NCBI RefSeq assembly: GCF_005925325.1
Contig: NZ_SRMP01000008.1
Span: 1 to 64,000, forward strand
Direction: 5' to 3'
Source: Pedobacter helvus
GTDB taxonomy: Bacteria; Bacteroidota; Bacteroidia; Sphingobacteriales; Sphingobacteriaceae
DNA length: 64,000 bases
The translations under genes were made by a program, and so were the position numbers. The notes beneath the pieces are model-generated. The model was given only the letters and a program-made list of their open reading frames with translations, ran no database searches and was not told where the DNA came from. Positions 10,207-19,336 of the stretch are shown here, one piece after another (within the stretch, counting starts at the first letter, position 1; each line of letters starts with the position of its first letter).

Positions 10207-10965
10207 ATGAACAAACTAATTTTTAAAATTTTGGTATTAAGCGCATTAACCATTTTGTTAAGCTGCGAAAAAGAATTACATAAATACGAAGGTAAGCCCG
10301 TTATTTACTTTAATGAAACAGGCAGACTCCCTGCCTTTGGTGGTGAGGTATTAAGAGACTCTACAATCATGTCTTTTAGCCTAGCAAAAGCCCAAGACTC
10401 TATTGTGAATATGATAATAAGCACCATGGGGGTTAAACAGGAGAATGACAGACCTTATAAATTAGTGATCAATGCAAATTCAGACGCAGTTGCTGGAAAT
10501 CATTATGAAATTCTGACCAAATCTTTTGTGATCAAAAAAAATCAATTATCAGACACTGTTAAGATTAAATTTTTTAGAAAAGCCGATATGCAGAGTAAAA
10601 CTTTCCTACTCAGCTTTGATCTACAAGAAAATGAGAATTTTTCTCCAGAAATGAAATATCGAGTGCTTACTTCTTCTAACAAAAAGATTTCTCTAATTAA
10701 CTACAGATGGTTTGTTAACGATATCATCAAAAGGCCAGGGAGATGGCTAGATGGCTATTTCGGAGTATTTACCCGTAAGAAACTCTTATTAATGGCAGAA
10801 GTTTTAGGTATAGAACCCGCCTACTTAGATACATCTGTATCTATTGCAGAATCTAACGCTTATGGCAAATTTATGCAACGCTATCTTAACGAACAAAGAG
10901 CATTAGGAAAGATCGTGTATGAAGAAGACGGTTCTGAAATGGTCATGGGTGTTTCTGTTCAATAA
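10207..10965 (+). CDS. DUF4843-like lipoprotein
   Basis: Exported lipoprotein of 252 residues with lipobox LLSC (Cys20). The body, beginning KYEGKPVIYFNETG, resembles the DUF4843 family, which regularly sits behind SusD in Bacteroidota uptake loci. Its role is unknown; as a surface-exposed accessory it may help bind substrate. Separated by 17 bases from SusD. I see no catalytic motif. Confidence 0.75.
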   Translation: MNKLIFKILVLSALTILLSCEKELHKYEGKPVIYFNETGRLPAFGGEVLRDSTIMSFSLAKAQDSIVNMIISTMGVKQENDRPYKLVINANSDAVAGNHYEILTKSFVIKKNQLSDTVKIKFFRKADMQSKTFLLSFDLQENENFSPEMKYRVLTSSNKKISLINYRWFVNDIIKRPGRWLDGYFGVFTRKKLLLMAEVLGIEPAYLDTSVSIAESNAYGKFMQRYLNEQRALGKIVYEEDGSEMVMGVSVQ

Positions 10966-10987
10966 TCTTAAAACTAATACTAAAGTT

Positions 10988-12508
10988 ATGACACTAAAAA
11001 TATATCGTCCCTTTTTATTTATATCTTTTTTTCTGGCACTTTTTTCTTGTAAGAAAGATATAGGAAATTATGATTATACCGAACTAAATGCATTAGGTGA
11101 AATTACTGGATTACCAGCAGAAGTTTCTGCGGTGTATGGGAAAAACCTAAAAATAACACCAGCGGTTAAATTTACACAAGATCCAAATTTCGATGAAAGC
11201 AAATATTCATTTGAATGGACTTATATTGGTCCAAATGGATTAGGTGGCTCGAAGTTATTTTCATTAGCCAAAACAAGAAATATCGATATGGTTATGCAGG
11301 TTGTGGCAGGTAACTATACCGCCTATTATAACATTACCGATAATGCATCAGGTGTTAAGTACTCGACCAAGTTTACTTTGAAAGTTGTCAATGAAATTAA
11401 CGAAGGTTGGATCATGATGAACGAAGCGAATGGGAAGGCCAGGGTAGATATGCTGTCTTTAAACACCAACAACAGCTTCGATTTGATTATTGATTTGTTA
11501 GCCACGACCGGATCTGAACTAAAATTAGAAGGTATGCCCGTAATGACTTACACCTACAACACTGGTTTATTAGTTGGTCCTGATGCGATTAGCTACGGAA
11601 TATACTTGGGTACCGATCAAGGTACAACAAAAGTTGACCCAAATAGCTTCAAATGGACAAAAACTATGGGCTTAAGTTATGAAATGTATGGTGATATCCC
11701 GGTTGGATTTTATGCAGATGTCATTAGACAAAAATCAGGTTCTTCTTCCTATATGATCGGCAAAGGAAATGCTTATTATTACGAGCGAGTGCTAGGCATT
11801 TACTACTCTACTCCTATCAACTACATTAACGAAGAGCAAAAAATTTTTGAAGTCGCTCCCTTTATAGGTAGTAACCATGTGTCTATTACTACCCCTGTCA
11901 TTTTTTATGATAAAACTAATCGCAGATTTGTTAGACATAGTGGAAGTGCGGCAACGAGCACCACTATTCCGGATCCCGATGTAACCCAAAAACTTTTCAG
12001 CTACAGCACAGGAATGGATTTATTATATATGAGATGGGTTCCCTTTAATGGTGGTGAAGTGTTTTCAATTCTAAAAGATCCGAGTAATAGCAAAAGATAT
12101 TTAGCCAGATTTAACCCAACCAATAATGCGCAGTCATACTACAGCGAAGTTATAGCGACGGATTTTAGCAATGCCGAATATTACGCCATTAACCCAGAAT
12201 TTGGTTATATTTTCTACACTATCGGTTCAAAAATTTACCAGTACGATATGGTCTATAAAACAACAAAGTTGATGGCTGATTTTGGTTCTAAAAAAATCTG
12301 CTATTTCAATTTCTACGAATTTAAAAATACAACTAAGTATACTGGAAGCAATAAATTAATGGTGGGTTTATACGAGACTGGTGTAAGCAATGGTACCGAA
12401 GGCAGCTTAAATATTTACACGGTACCTAGCCTTAATGGAGATATTATTCTCGATAAATCTTACAGCGGCTTCGGAAGAATTAAAAGTCTAACCTATAGAG
12501 AAAGATAA
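10988..12508 (+). CDS. PKD-like family lipoprotein
   Basis: Exported lipoprotein of about 506 residues with lipobox LFSC (Cys21). The region after it (residues 30-150, starting GNYDYTELNALGEITGLP) resembles the Bacteroidota PKD-like family found next to SusCD and DUF4843 genes. The C-terminal two thirds look like a repeated beta-rich, possibly propeller-like fold, with KLFSYSTGMDLLYMRW and similar strands. A longer frame from 10919 would overlap the previous gene and bury the signal peptide, so ATG 10988 is chosen. Function is unknown; the likely role is substrate capture at the surface. Confidence 0.75.
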   Translation: MTLKIYRPFLFISFFLALFSCKKDIGNYDYTELNALGEITGLPAEVSAVYGKNLKITPAVKFTQDPNFDESKYSFEWTYIGPNGLGGSKLFSLAKTRNIDMVMQVVAGNYTAYYNITDNASGVKYSTKFTLKVVNEINEGWIMMNEANGKARVDMLSLNTNNSFDLIIDLLATTGSELKLEGMPVMTYTYNTGLLVGPDAISYGIYLGTDQGTTKVDPNSFKWTKTMGLSYEMYGDIPVGFYADVIRQKSGSSSYMIGKGNAYYYERVLGIYYSTPINYINEEQKIFEVAPFIGSNHVSITTPVIFYDKTNRRFVRHSGSAATSTTIPDPDVTQKLFSYSTGMDLLYMRWVPFNGGEVFSILKDPSNSKRYLARFNPTNNAQSYYSEVIATDFSNAEYYAINPEFGYIFYTIGSKIYQYDMVYKTTKLMADFGSKKICYFNFYEFKNTTKYTGSNKLMVGLYETGVSNGTEGSLNIYTVPSLNGDIILDKSYSGFGRIKSLTYRER

Positions 12509-12515
12509 AATTTAA

Positions 12516-12542
12516 ATCCCCTGTTAAAAAACGACAGGGGAT
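12516..12542 (+). terminator. Intra-operon hairpin without U tract
   Basis: Perfect 9-base inverted repeat ATCCCCTGT / ACAGGGGAT with a 9-base loop, placed between the PKD-like gene and the first TlpA gene. There is no following T run, so it may act as a transcript-stability or differential-expression element, not as a full terminator. Confidence 0.5.
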
Positions 12543-12561
12543 AAATCCTAACACCACAAAA

Positions 12562-13941
12562 ATGAAACTTAAAAACTTATTTACACTAGCGCTAACCGTG
12601 CTTTCAGGTTATGCCTTTGCGCAGCAAAACGCAACTCAGGTTAAAGGCGAACTAAAATTCAAAAGAAATAACGTCAAATTATTTAAGGTAGCTGATGGAA
12701 AAACAACTGAAATTGCAAATGCTGTTCCTACCAAAAATGGCAAATTCGGCTTCCTTTTCTATCCAGAATATGAAGGCGTTTATGTAATTGGTACTGGAAA
12801 TGATGTTTCGCCAAACGAAAACAACCTGTTCTATTTCAAAGGAGGGGACCAGCTTGATGTAACTTTGACAGATACTTCATATGTCCTGAACGGCAAATTG
12901 AACTCTAAAGAGAATATCGTGATGAAACAATGGAGAGACCTCACCAACCCGCTGTTCCAAAAAGCCATCAACTTCATGAAAGTTCAAAGTACGTTCATGG
13001 ATTATTTCCCACAGCAGGAAGCAATTGTAGCTAAGTCTAAAACTTTCTTAAATGGAAAAACTACAGGAAATGCGAAATTCGATCAGCAGATTAAAGAGAT
13101 TATGCAATTAGATTTAGCGAGTTATGCTACCAACTTCTTGAACACGCTGCGGTCCGCACATCCAAGCATTGAAGAATACAGCGATTTCTACGCGACATTA
13201 AAAGCTAACGAAATAGCAAAAAGCACCAAAAAAGTTTACAACTATCCTTACGGTTTGAGAACACTTTCTGCTGTAATTAGTGTAAATATGCGACAAGATA
13301 AGAAAGCTTATAAGCCAGGAGCAGAAGGTTTAACCACTTCGCTATCTTATGTTCCTAACGACACTTTAAAGGGTGATTTGGTTCTTGAAAATCTAGGCAA
13401 ATATAAAGATTACGATAGCTACAAAGCCATTACAGACCAATTTGGCAAATACCTATTAACTAAAGCGCAAAAGGAAAAAGACAACGCTTTGGTAAGTCCG
13501 TTATTAACTTACAAACCAGGTACCGACGGCTTACAGTTTGCATATTCAGATAAGGAAGGCAAAAAAGTTTCATTCGCTAGCTTAAAAGGAAAAGTAGTTT
13601 TAATTGATGTTTGGGCTACCTGGTGCGGGCCTTGCAGGGCAGAATTTCCTCACTTAAAACAACTGGAAAAAGATGTAGAAGGCAAGCCAATTCAAATTGT
13701 GAGTATCTCTACCGATGCTGAAAAGGACAAAGAAAAATGGTTGAAGATGATTAAGGACGAAAACTTGGGCGGAATGCAATTATACGCAGGACAGGATAAC
13801 GAGTTTTCTAAGTACTACAAAGTGAACACTATTCCTCGCTTCTTGGTATTCGATAAAAATGGCAAAATTGTGAGTGTAGATGCTCCGAGACCTTCAAATC
13901 CAAAGCTAAAAGAGATGCTATTTGCTGAGGCTGCTAAATAA
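12562..13941 (+). CDS. TlpA-family periplasmic thioredoxin with N-terminal DUF4369-like part
   Basis: Exported protein of 459 residues; signal peptide ends near AFAQQ (residue 21). Residues 25-120 form a beta-rich module like DUF4369. The middle is helical. The C-terminal AhpC/TSA-TlpA fold (about 315-455) contains the active site WCGPC (Cys355, Cys358) after LIDVWAT. It should reduce, or exchange, disulfides in the periplasm or act on a disulfide-bearing ligand. A cis-Pro loop is visible at NTIPRFLV. It is first of three thioredoxin-fold genes in the operon. Confidence 0.9.
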   Translation: MKLKNLFTLALTVLSGYAFAQQNATQVKGELKFKRNNVKLFKVADGKTTEIANAVPTKNGKFGFLFYPEYEGVYVIGTGNDVSPNENNLFYFKGGDQLDVTLTDTSYVLNGKLNSKENIVMKQWRDLTNPLFQKAINFMKVQSTFMDYFPQQEAIVAKSKTFLNGKTTGNAKFDQQIKEIMQLDLASYATNFLNTLRSAHPSIEEYSDFYATLKANEIAKSTKKVYNYPYGLRTLSAVISVNMRQDKKAYKPGAEGLTTSLSYVPNDTLKGDLVLENLGKYKDYDSYKAITDQFGKYLLTKAQKEKDNALVSPLLTYKPGTDGLQFAYSDKEGKKVSFASLKGKVVLIDVWATWCGPCRAEFPHLKQLEKDVEGKPIQIVSISTDAEKDKEKWLKMIKDENLGGMQLYAGQDNEFSKYYKVNTIPRFLVFDKNGKIVSVDAPRPSNPKLKEMLFAEAAK

Positions 13942-13954
13942 GCTATTTCAATAA

Positions 13955-13988
13955 TTCTGCAGACGGGTTATTTTATCTGTCTGCAGAA
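13955..13988 (+). terminator. Intra-operon hairpin between the two TlpA genes
   Basis: A 10-base perfect inverted repeat TTCTGCAGAC / GTCTGCAGAA that can extend by several G-U and Watson-Crick pairs into the loop. There is no T tract. It is in the same position relative to its gene as the hairpin at 12516, suggesting segmental mRNA stability control. Confidence 0.45.
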
Positions 13989-14016
13989 ACTTAATTGATC
14001 CTTTAATTTTTCAAAA

Positions 14017-15204
14017 ATGAACACATTCAAAAAATGGTGTATTGCTATTGTTTTACCCTTTTCGGCCAATATAGCGGTAGCTCAACAAGATAGTATTCAA
14101 ATTGCTGGCACGTTAGAAAACCTCGCAAACAATAAGGTTTACATTTCTTTTAAAGATGAAAAAGGTAACAATAAAAGATTTACCACCACAGCCAAAAACA
14201 ACGCGTTCGTGCTGAAAGTACCTAGTCAAAACGTGCCAGTTGCCGCTCGTTTAGATGTGTCGCTACAAAGAGGGTTAAGTGCCCAAGTAGAAGGAAAATC
14301 AGTTGGTAGTCCTGCCCAGCAATTAGATCTCTTCGTTTTTAACGAACCTATCGAAATTAAAGGAGATGCTTGGCTAGTTCAATTTGCAAGTATAAAAGGA
14401 GATGTAGAGAACAATGCTTTAGAGAAATTCAAAAAAAGCATACGTGCAGATGAAACGAGAAATTACCTGATCTACAAAAACAGCTTTGAGGCAACCTATC
14501 AACAAAAACCGCTGATTGGAAATAAAGAAGACTTAGCAAAAGAAACTAATCTGATTTTCAAAAGGATTACGCAAAAACAAAGGGATTTTGTAAAAGAAAA
14601 TCCATCGGCTTTAGCATCTGTTTTCTTGTTGGGAAGAATGCAAAATCTTTACACTACAGATAATTACATCAATGCTTGGAATGGATTATCACCAAAATAC
14701 AAAAATCATCCACTGGCAAAACCCATACAAGATTATGTAAATAAGGTTAAAGTAACTGCAGCAGGTACACTAGCTACCGCATTCGAGCGAAAAGACAAGG
14801 ATGGAAAAATGATCCGATTGGCAGATTACAAAGGCAAAATTGTGTTACTCGATTTTTGGGGAAGCTGGTGCGGCCCTTGTAGAGCAAGTCATCCACATTT
14901 AAAGGAGCTTTATAGCAAATACAAAGCTGATGGTTTCGAAATCATCGCCATTGCGCAAGAAACAGCGAAAAATTTAGATGATGCTCGTGCAGCATGGCTA
15001 AAAGCAATTGAAGAAGATCAAATTAATTGGGTGCATATTCTAAATAACGACGGAATAACACAACAAAACATCGTCAAAGACTATGGAGTAAACTCCTTCC
15101 CTACCAAAATCCTAGTCGACAAGGAAGGGAAAATCATCTTACGTATTAGTGCCAGCGCTACCGATGATATAGACAAAGCACTTGAAAAAATTTACGGACA
15201 CTAA
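14017..15204 (+). CDS. TlpA-family periplasmic thioredoxin, second copy
   Basis: Exported 395-residue protein; signal peptide ends about residue 22 (AVAQQ). It has a DUF4369-like beta module (about 25-125), a helical linker and a TlpA domain (about 250-390) with WCGPC (Cys285, Cys288) preceded by LLDFWGS, and a cis-Pro loop NSFPTKI. Similar in plan to the gene before it but with strongly diverged sequence, so it is an old paralogue and not a recent duplication. Same probable role in periplasmic thiol exchange. Confidence 0.9.
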   Translation: MNTFKKWCIAIVLPFSANIAVAQQDSIQIAGTLENLANNKVYISFKDEKGNNKRFTTTAKNNAFVLKVPSQNVPVAARLDVSLQRGLSAQVEGKSVGSPAQQLDLFVFNEPIEIKGDAWLVQFASIKGDVENNALEKFKKSIRADETRNYLIYKNSFEATYQQKPLIGNKEDLAKETNLIFKRITQKQRDFVKENPSALASVFLLGRMQNLYTTDNYINAWNGLSPKYKNHPLAKPIQDYVNKVKVTAAGTLATAFERKDKDGKMIRLADYKGKIVLLDFWGSWCGPCRASHPHLKELYSKYKADGFEIIAIAQETAKNLDDARAAWLKAIEEDQINWVHILNNDGITQQNIVKDYGVNSFPTKILVDKEGKIILRISASATDDIDKALEKIYGH

Positions 15205-15215
15205 GAAACCTACAA

Positions 15216-16355
15216 ATGAAAATCTATAAATTATTATTCCATGTCTTTTGTTGTTTCGCGAGCGTACAACTTTTAGCTCAATCAAAACCCGTGACCACTA
15301 TTCCTTTCGAAATGGTACATGGCTCCATTGTGTTAAAAGTAAAGATTAACCAAAGCGGCAAAACACTACGTTTACTTTTCGATACTGGTGCAGATGGCAT
15401 GGCTGTAGATAAATCGCTGGCAGATTCGCTTGGCTTAAAAATTACTCGAAGCAACAATGCTTCTGTAGTTGGCGGAAACATGAAAATCGAAGTCTCTGAC
15501 GGGAATGACGTTCAGTTAGAAAGTGGATTTGTACTCAAAAACCAAGGCATCGCTATTTTTCCGCAAATGCGAGATCACTTAGATGGTCTCGTTGGCAACA
15601 CGATGACGAGACGTTACGTAACCAAAGTCGATTTCAACAAATATGAACTTTCCTTGTATGAGTTCGATAACTACGAATATGAAAAAGGTGGCACCGTAGT
15701 TCCCATCACTGTTCCATCGGGTTTATTTATCATTCCTGGAAATGTAGAAATAGCTCCAGGGAAATCGTATACAGGCAATTTCGTGTTCGATAGTGGTGCT
15801 TCTTACAACCTAATTTGTTTTAGACCTTTTGTGCGACAAAATAAGTTATTAATTAGTGGTTTTAAATCCGAATATCAGGCATCAACAGTAAGTATGGGTA
15901 TCGCTTCTCCCACTTTTAATGGTACCTCCCAAAGTTTCTCATTTGCAAACGCAGCTGCTATCAAAAACCTGCCCATTACATTAATGGCGGGTGGTGGACA
16001 AAACGAAAATTGGGCGCCAGGTTTTGATGGCTCAATTGGCATGGGGATTATTTCTAGATATAACTTTACTATTAACCGCAAGAAGAACGAAATTTATCTA
16101 ACACCTAACCACTCCTACAATTATCCGTTAAACTTTGCGCTGGGCAACTATTTGTTAGGCTTCAACTTAAAAGGAGAGTTAGAAGTTCAGAGTATCATCA
16201 ACCCTGCAAATCCAGAAAGTATTATACCAAAAGGAGCCCGAATATCTAGCATCAACAACATTAGCAGCGAGGTACTCTTAAAAAATCCTAAAAAAATTGA
16301 AGAGTTAAAGAAACTGCCTGCAGATCAATTGTCGCTCAAAATTTTATATCCCTAA
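15216..16355 (+). CDS. Retropepsin-like aspartic protease, exported
   Basis: Secreted or periplasmic protein of 379 residues with a signal peptide (cleavage near LLAQS, residue 23). Two aspartyl-protease-type motifs are visible: DTGAD (Asp56) and DSGAS (Asp192). Each is followed by a hydrophobic strand, as in two-lobed pepsin-like or fused retropepsin-like enzymes. The C-terminal 60 residues, ending in ISSINNISSEVLL, resemble a small PDZ-like extension. It starts 11 bases after the TlpA gene and is 15 bases ahead of the next gene, so it belongs to the operon. Peptide processing for uptake is a reasonable inference. Confidence 0.8.
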   Translation: MKIYKLLFHVFCCFASVQLLAQSKPVTTIPFEMVHGSIVLKVKINQSGKTLRLLFDTGADGMAVDKSLADSLGLKITRSNNASVVGGNMKIEVSDGNDVQLESGFVLKNQGIAIFPQMRDHLDGLVGNTMTRRYVTKVDFNKYELSLYEFDNYEYEKGGTVVPITVPSGLFIIPGNVEIAPGKSYTGNFVFDSGASYNLICFRPFVRQNKLLISGFKSEYQASTVSMGIASPTFNGTSQSFSFANAAAIKNLPITLMAGGGQNENWAPGFDGSIGMGIISRYNFTINRKKNEIYLTPNHSYNYPLNFALGNYLLGFNLKGELEVQSIINPANPESIIPKGARISSINNISSEVLLKNPKKIEELKKLPADQLSLKILYP

Positions 16356-16370
16356 ACTATCCAAATAACA

Positions 16371-17510
16371 ATGAAAAAATTATTAATTACATTAACTGCA
16401 ACGGTTTTAAGCCTAAGCAGTTTCGCACAAAGTGCATTAGATAAAGCGCTTAGCAAGGCGAAAAAAGAAAACAAACTCGTTTTTGTAGATACCTATTTCA
16501 CAGGTTGCATTCCCTGTGAGCAAATGGATAGAGAGGTATTTCCTAATGCCATAGTAAGCAAAGAAATGGAGAAAAACTTTGTGATGCTCAAAATAAATGT
16601 TTTTACCGAAAAGCTTGGCGATACCATCAAAGTTCAGCATATTCTAAATGGCTTTCCAACCTTCTTGGTTTTAAATAGCAAAGGCGATTTAGTTTCTTCT
16701 GTTTCTGGTTTTAAAGATCCTGGAGATTTGATAAGTTTTTTGGATAATGCAAAACTTCGTGCTAAAAAAGGGCAGTTTCACTTGGGTTATTCCTCAACTT
16801 ATAACGAGAAAGATTATCCGGCATTTTATATAGAATTTGCTAAAACTAGAAAAGGTATTACTCCACAAAATCTAAAAGAGTACAGCGATGGGTTGAAAGA
16901 CTTTAAAGCTAAAAACAGCTTATTGCCTTTTCTAATTGCTCGCACCACTAACGAAAAAGTTTCAGAAGAAGTTTTGAAGGATTATAACACCTACGCTAAT
17001 TTATATGGCGAAGAAGTCCTACAACCAGTTGTTGATCGAGCACTAACAGCTGCCGCTCAAAATAAACTCAATTCATCTAGTAGCAAAAACGATTTTGATG
17101 CTTTTTTAACCTCCTATCAAAGTAAATTCCCTGCAGATCGTTGGAAAATTAACCTGCAAACTTTGGGAAGCAAATTCTATCTAGAAATGAAAAAAGATAC
17201 GACAGGCTATCTAAATTTTGCTATTAGTAATCCGGTACTTTATCAATATCATTTTACAGCTTTAGCAAGCACTTTAACTGCTAAAAGACAGTTACAGGGC
17301 GAAACTGCAAAATTGTTTCTTCAATGGGCAAACGCCATAGTAAATGAAGAAAGCAGCATGGAAATCATTAAAAATGCGGCTTCATTAAACAAGCGAATTG
17401 GTAACAACGAAGGTTACAAGAAATTTATGCAAATGGCCATCAATAGGGCCAAGAAATATGCAATGCCTTATCAAGAAATGGAAGAAAGCTTAAAGCTAGC
17501 TTCTAAATGA
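16371..17510 (+). CDS. Exported thioredoxin-fold protein (CIPC active site)
   Basis: A 379-residue exported protein with a signal peptide ending near residue 19 (SSFAQS). An N-terminal thioredoxin-like domain (about 22-130) holds the dithiol Cys46-Ile-Pro-Cys49 in a DTYFTGC context and a cis-Pro loop GFPTFLV, resembling the DUF255/thioredoxin_7 type. The rest (about 135-379) is helical without a family I recognise. The third thioredoxin-fold gene in the row and the last gene of the operon, followed by a strong terminator. Confidence 0.83.
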   Translation: MKKLLITLTATVLSLSSFAQSALDKALSKAKKENKLVFVDTYFTGCIPCEQMDREVFPNAIVSKEMEKNFVMLKINVFTEKLGDTIKVQHILNGFPTFLVLNSKGDLVSSVSGFKDPGDLISFLDNAKLRAKKGQFHLGYSSTYNEKDYPAFYIEFAKTRKGITPQNLKEYSDGLKDFKAKNSLLPFLIARTTNEKVSEEVLKDYNTYANLYGEEVLQPVVDRALTAAAQNKLNSSSSKNDFDAFLTSYQSKFPADRWKINLQTLGSKFYLEMKKDTTGYLNFAISNPVLYQYHFTALASTLTAKRQLQGETAKLFLQWANAIVNEESSMEIIKNAASLNKRIGNNEGYKKFMQMAINRAKKYAMPYQEMEESLKLASK

Positions 17511-17565
17511 GGCAAAAGAAACTTAGCAATGGATGTTGCAAGTAATTTAGGATAATTAATAAGTT

Positions 17566-17590
17566 AAAAAGGGTCCGATAGACCCTTTTT
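17566..17590. terminator. Bidirectional terminator
   Basis: Perfect 10-base inverted repeat AAAAAGGGTC / GACCCTTTTT with a 5-base loop and T runs on both strands. It ends the SusCD operon from the left and the anti-sigma gene from the right. Confidence 0.9.
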
Positions 17591-17595
17591 GCATT

Positions 17596-18324
17596 TTACA
17601 ACTTTTTCAACAACTGCTGTGCTTTCTCATACTGCACCGCACTATCGGGTATTTTTTCGAGCCAAAATTTAGTATCAGCTTTTTTATCTTCTTTCAGGTA
17701 ACTCATGGCTACAGCGTAGGCTGCATCATATTTATAAACCGATTCGCCTTTAAATAAATCTTCTAACAACAACCTACCCTTGGCCACTTCGTTGGTTTCC
17801 ATTAAACTTACGCCATAATAATAAGCTACCATCGCATTTTGAGGGTCTGCACAATTCAATTTTGCCAACGCAACTTTAGCTTCATTATATTTTTTACCAT
17901 TAAATAAAGTCGCCGCTTCATCTAAATCAGTTTTCTCTGCGCCACGCTCAGCAACATTCATTTGAGGAGCAGCGTTAAATTGTTCATACAAATCGCCTTT
18001 CCACGGAGCCCAAATTAACATACCCAATACCAACACCGCGGCCACACCAGAAACCCATCTCAAATAAGAACTCAACTTAACCACTTTATTTTGTTCGGTT
18101 GTAAAATGTTCCCTATTCAAATCCTGCAAAGTGCCTACTAATGCATTTCGGCAAGCATCATCGGCCAATTCCAGTTCTAAACTACTGTGAATATCGTAGT
18201 AATCGGCAAGGTATTGCTTTAACTCTTCATCATGTGTCAACAGATTTTCGAATTCCAAGCGTTCAGCCTCGTTCAAATCTCCCTCCACATATTGGGCTGT
18301 CCATAAAATTTTGTCCTCAGTCAT
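17596..18324 (-). CDS. Membrane anti-sigma-like protein with TPR-like periplasmic part
   Basis: A 242-residue single-pass membrane protein. Its cytoplasmic N-terminal 85 residues (YVEGDLNEAERLEFENLL) resemble the acidic, helical anti-sigma part of zinc-less anti-sigma factors. One membrane helix lies at about 88-108, and the outer part has two or three TPR-like helices (about 130-240). It overlaps the sigma-factor gene upstream by 8 bases, the classic sign of a sigma/anti-sigma pair. The TPR-like sensor part may bind the neighbouring CHAT-TPR protein, but this is inference. Confidence 0.75.
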   Translation of the reverse strand: MTEDKILWTAQYVEGDLNEAERLEFENLLTHDEELKQYLADYYDIHSSLELELADDACRNALVGTLQDLNREHFTTEQNKVVKLSSYLRWVSGVAAVLVLGMLIWAPWKGDLYEQFNAAPQMNVAERGAEKTDLDEAATLFNGKKYNEAKVALAKLNCADPQNAMVAYYYGVSLMETNEVAKGRLLLEDLFKGESVYKYDAAYAVAMSYLKEDKKADTKFWLEKIPDSAVQYEKAQQLLKKL

Positions 18325-18886
18325 TTTTTCTATCGATTAATTTAACCAAGCTTGCCATACATTCCGATTTCTTTTTTCTCAAATAACCATACGTTACACC
18401 AAGTGTTTCTGCTACTTTTTCTTGCGCTTCGCCTTTCATACTCCACCTGATAATTTCCTTACAACGTTCGCCCAGTTTCTCAAAAGCCTTTAAGAATAAA
18501 GCAGACTGTTCTCGCTGTTGCGCTAAAACTTCCGCCTGTTCAAATGTATCCTCGCCAATATGTAATAAATCTTCTTCGTTTTTTGTTACCGGGATTATCA
18601 ACCTTTTTTTCAGTTCGTTAAGCCATTTACGTTTACAAACCAGCAGCAAAAAAGGTTCAAACGGACACGTAAGCTCTAAATTCTTATATTTCGCCTGGTT
18701 ATAGATATCCACCAAAGCTTCCTGAAAAATATCTGCGGCATCATCGGCATTGCCGTTATTGAACAGTACAAATGACTTTACTTTACCCGCACATTTCTTA
18801 TAGATTTCGTTAATCAAAGCCGCATCATTGTTTAGCAGCGCAGTCGCATAACGTTGATCCTCATGTACTTTTTTAGTCATTGGCAT
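18317..18886 (-). CDS. ECF-like sigma-70 family factor
   Basis: Sigma factor of 189 residues. Region 2 contains ADDAADIFQEALVDIYNQ (about residues 47-64). Region 4 is at the C terminus with KVAETLGVTYGYLRKKKSEC (about 155-174). The recognition helix GYLRKKKSE is of a type I recall from Bacteroidota sigma factors next to CHAT or TPR proteins, and differs from the SusCD-type factor at 3481. It is divergent from the lipoprotein at 19396, consistent with control of the genes to its right. A second in-frame ATG lies two codons later. Confidence 0.88.
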   Translation of the reverse strand: MPMTKKVHEDQRYATALLNNDAALINEIYKKCAGKVKSFVLFNNGNADDAADIFQEALVDIYNQAKYKNLELTCPFEPFLLLVCKRKWLNELKKRLIIPVTKNEEDLLHIGEDTFEQAEVLAQQREQSALFLKAFEKLGERCKEIIRWSMKGEAQEKVAETLGVTYGYLRKKKSECMASLVKLIDRKND

Positions 18887-19001
18887 TGATTGATTTATGC
18901 TAAAAGTATAATTTATTAAGGAAAGTAAAAACTAGATTCTATTTATTAATAAGAAAAGTAGCAATCTACTATAAATTAAAGAAAGTCTCACTTTTCACTT
19001 C

Positions 19002-19034
19002 AAGCCCGTACTCGTTTCATTCGCTTGCGGGCTT
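19002..19034. repeat. Short palindromic repeat
   Basis: Inverted repeat AAGCCCG / CGGGCTT enclosing a 19-base loop containing CGTTTCATTCGCTTG. A common sort of intergenic palindrome in Bacteroidota as I recall. Only one copy in this window. Confidence 0.45.
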
Positions 19035-19131
19035 TACATTTCAATCGGGTTTAGCAGACTTAAACCTGTATTTTAAACTCGATGGTAGCGGATATACTTT
19101 TTGTGAGCAGTTTAAAGAAATTGGCTTTGAG

Positions 19132-19211
19132 TTCTTTGTGAAAACTTCCGAAACTTAGCGTTTAAAATTAACGCAAAGAAAATAAGAGCTACGCAAAAGG
19201 ACGCAAAGCTT
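19132..19211. repeat. GCAAAG-type dispersed repeat, copy 1
   Basis: Contains TTCTTTGTG, GAAACTTAGCG, TTAACGCAAAG and a closing ACGCAAAAGGACGCAAAG. The same block order, diverged, occurs at 56080-56147. Confidence 0.55.
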
Positions 19212-19307
19212 GAAACATTGCTAAACCTCTTATGCGGAGATATTTTTTTGAGTAAACTTCATTTTATCATTCAAAATTTAATCATTTAAAAATTTTCAAA
19301 AACATGG

Positions 19308-19336
19308 GTAACATTTTCCAATAAGGCTTGATATAC
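19308..19336 (+). promoter_or_regulatory. Candidate alternative-sigma promoter for the CHAT locus
   Basis: GTAAC (19308-19312) is separated by exactly 16 bases from TGATATAC (19329-19336), 60 bases ahead of the lipoprotein start. The AAC core and the 16-base spacing fit an ECF-type -35/-10 pair. The divergent sigma factor is the natural candidate to read it. No second copy was found in the window, so the motif rests on one example. Confidence 0.35.
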
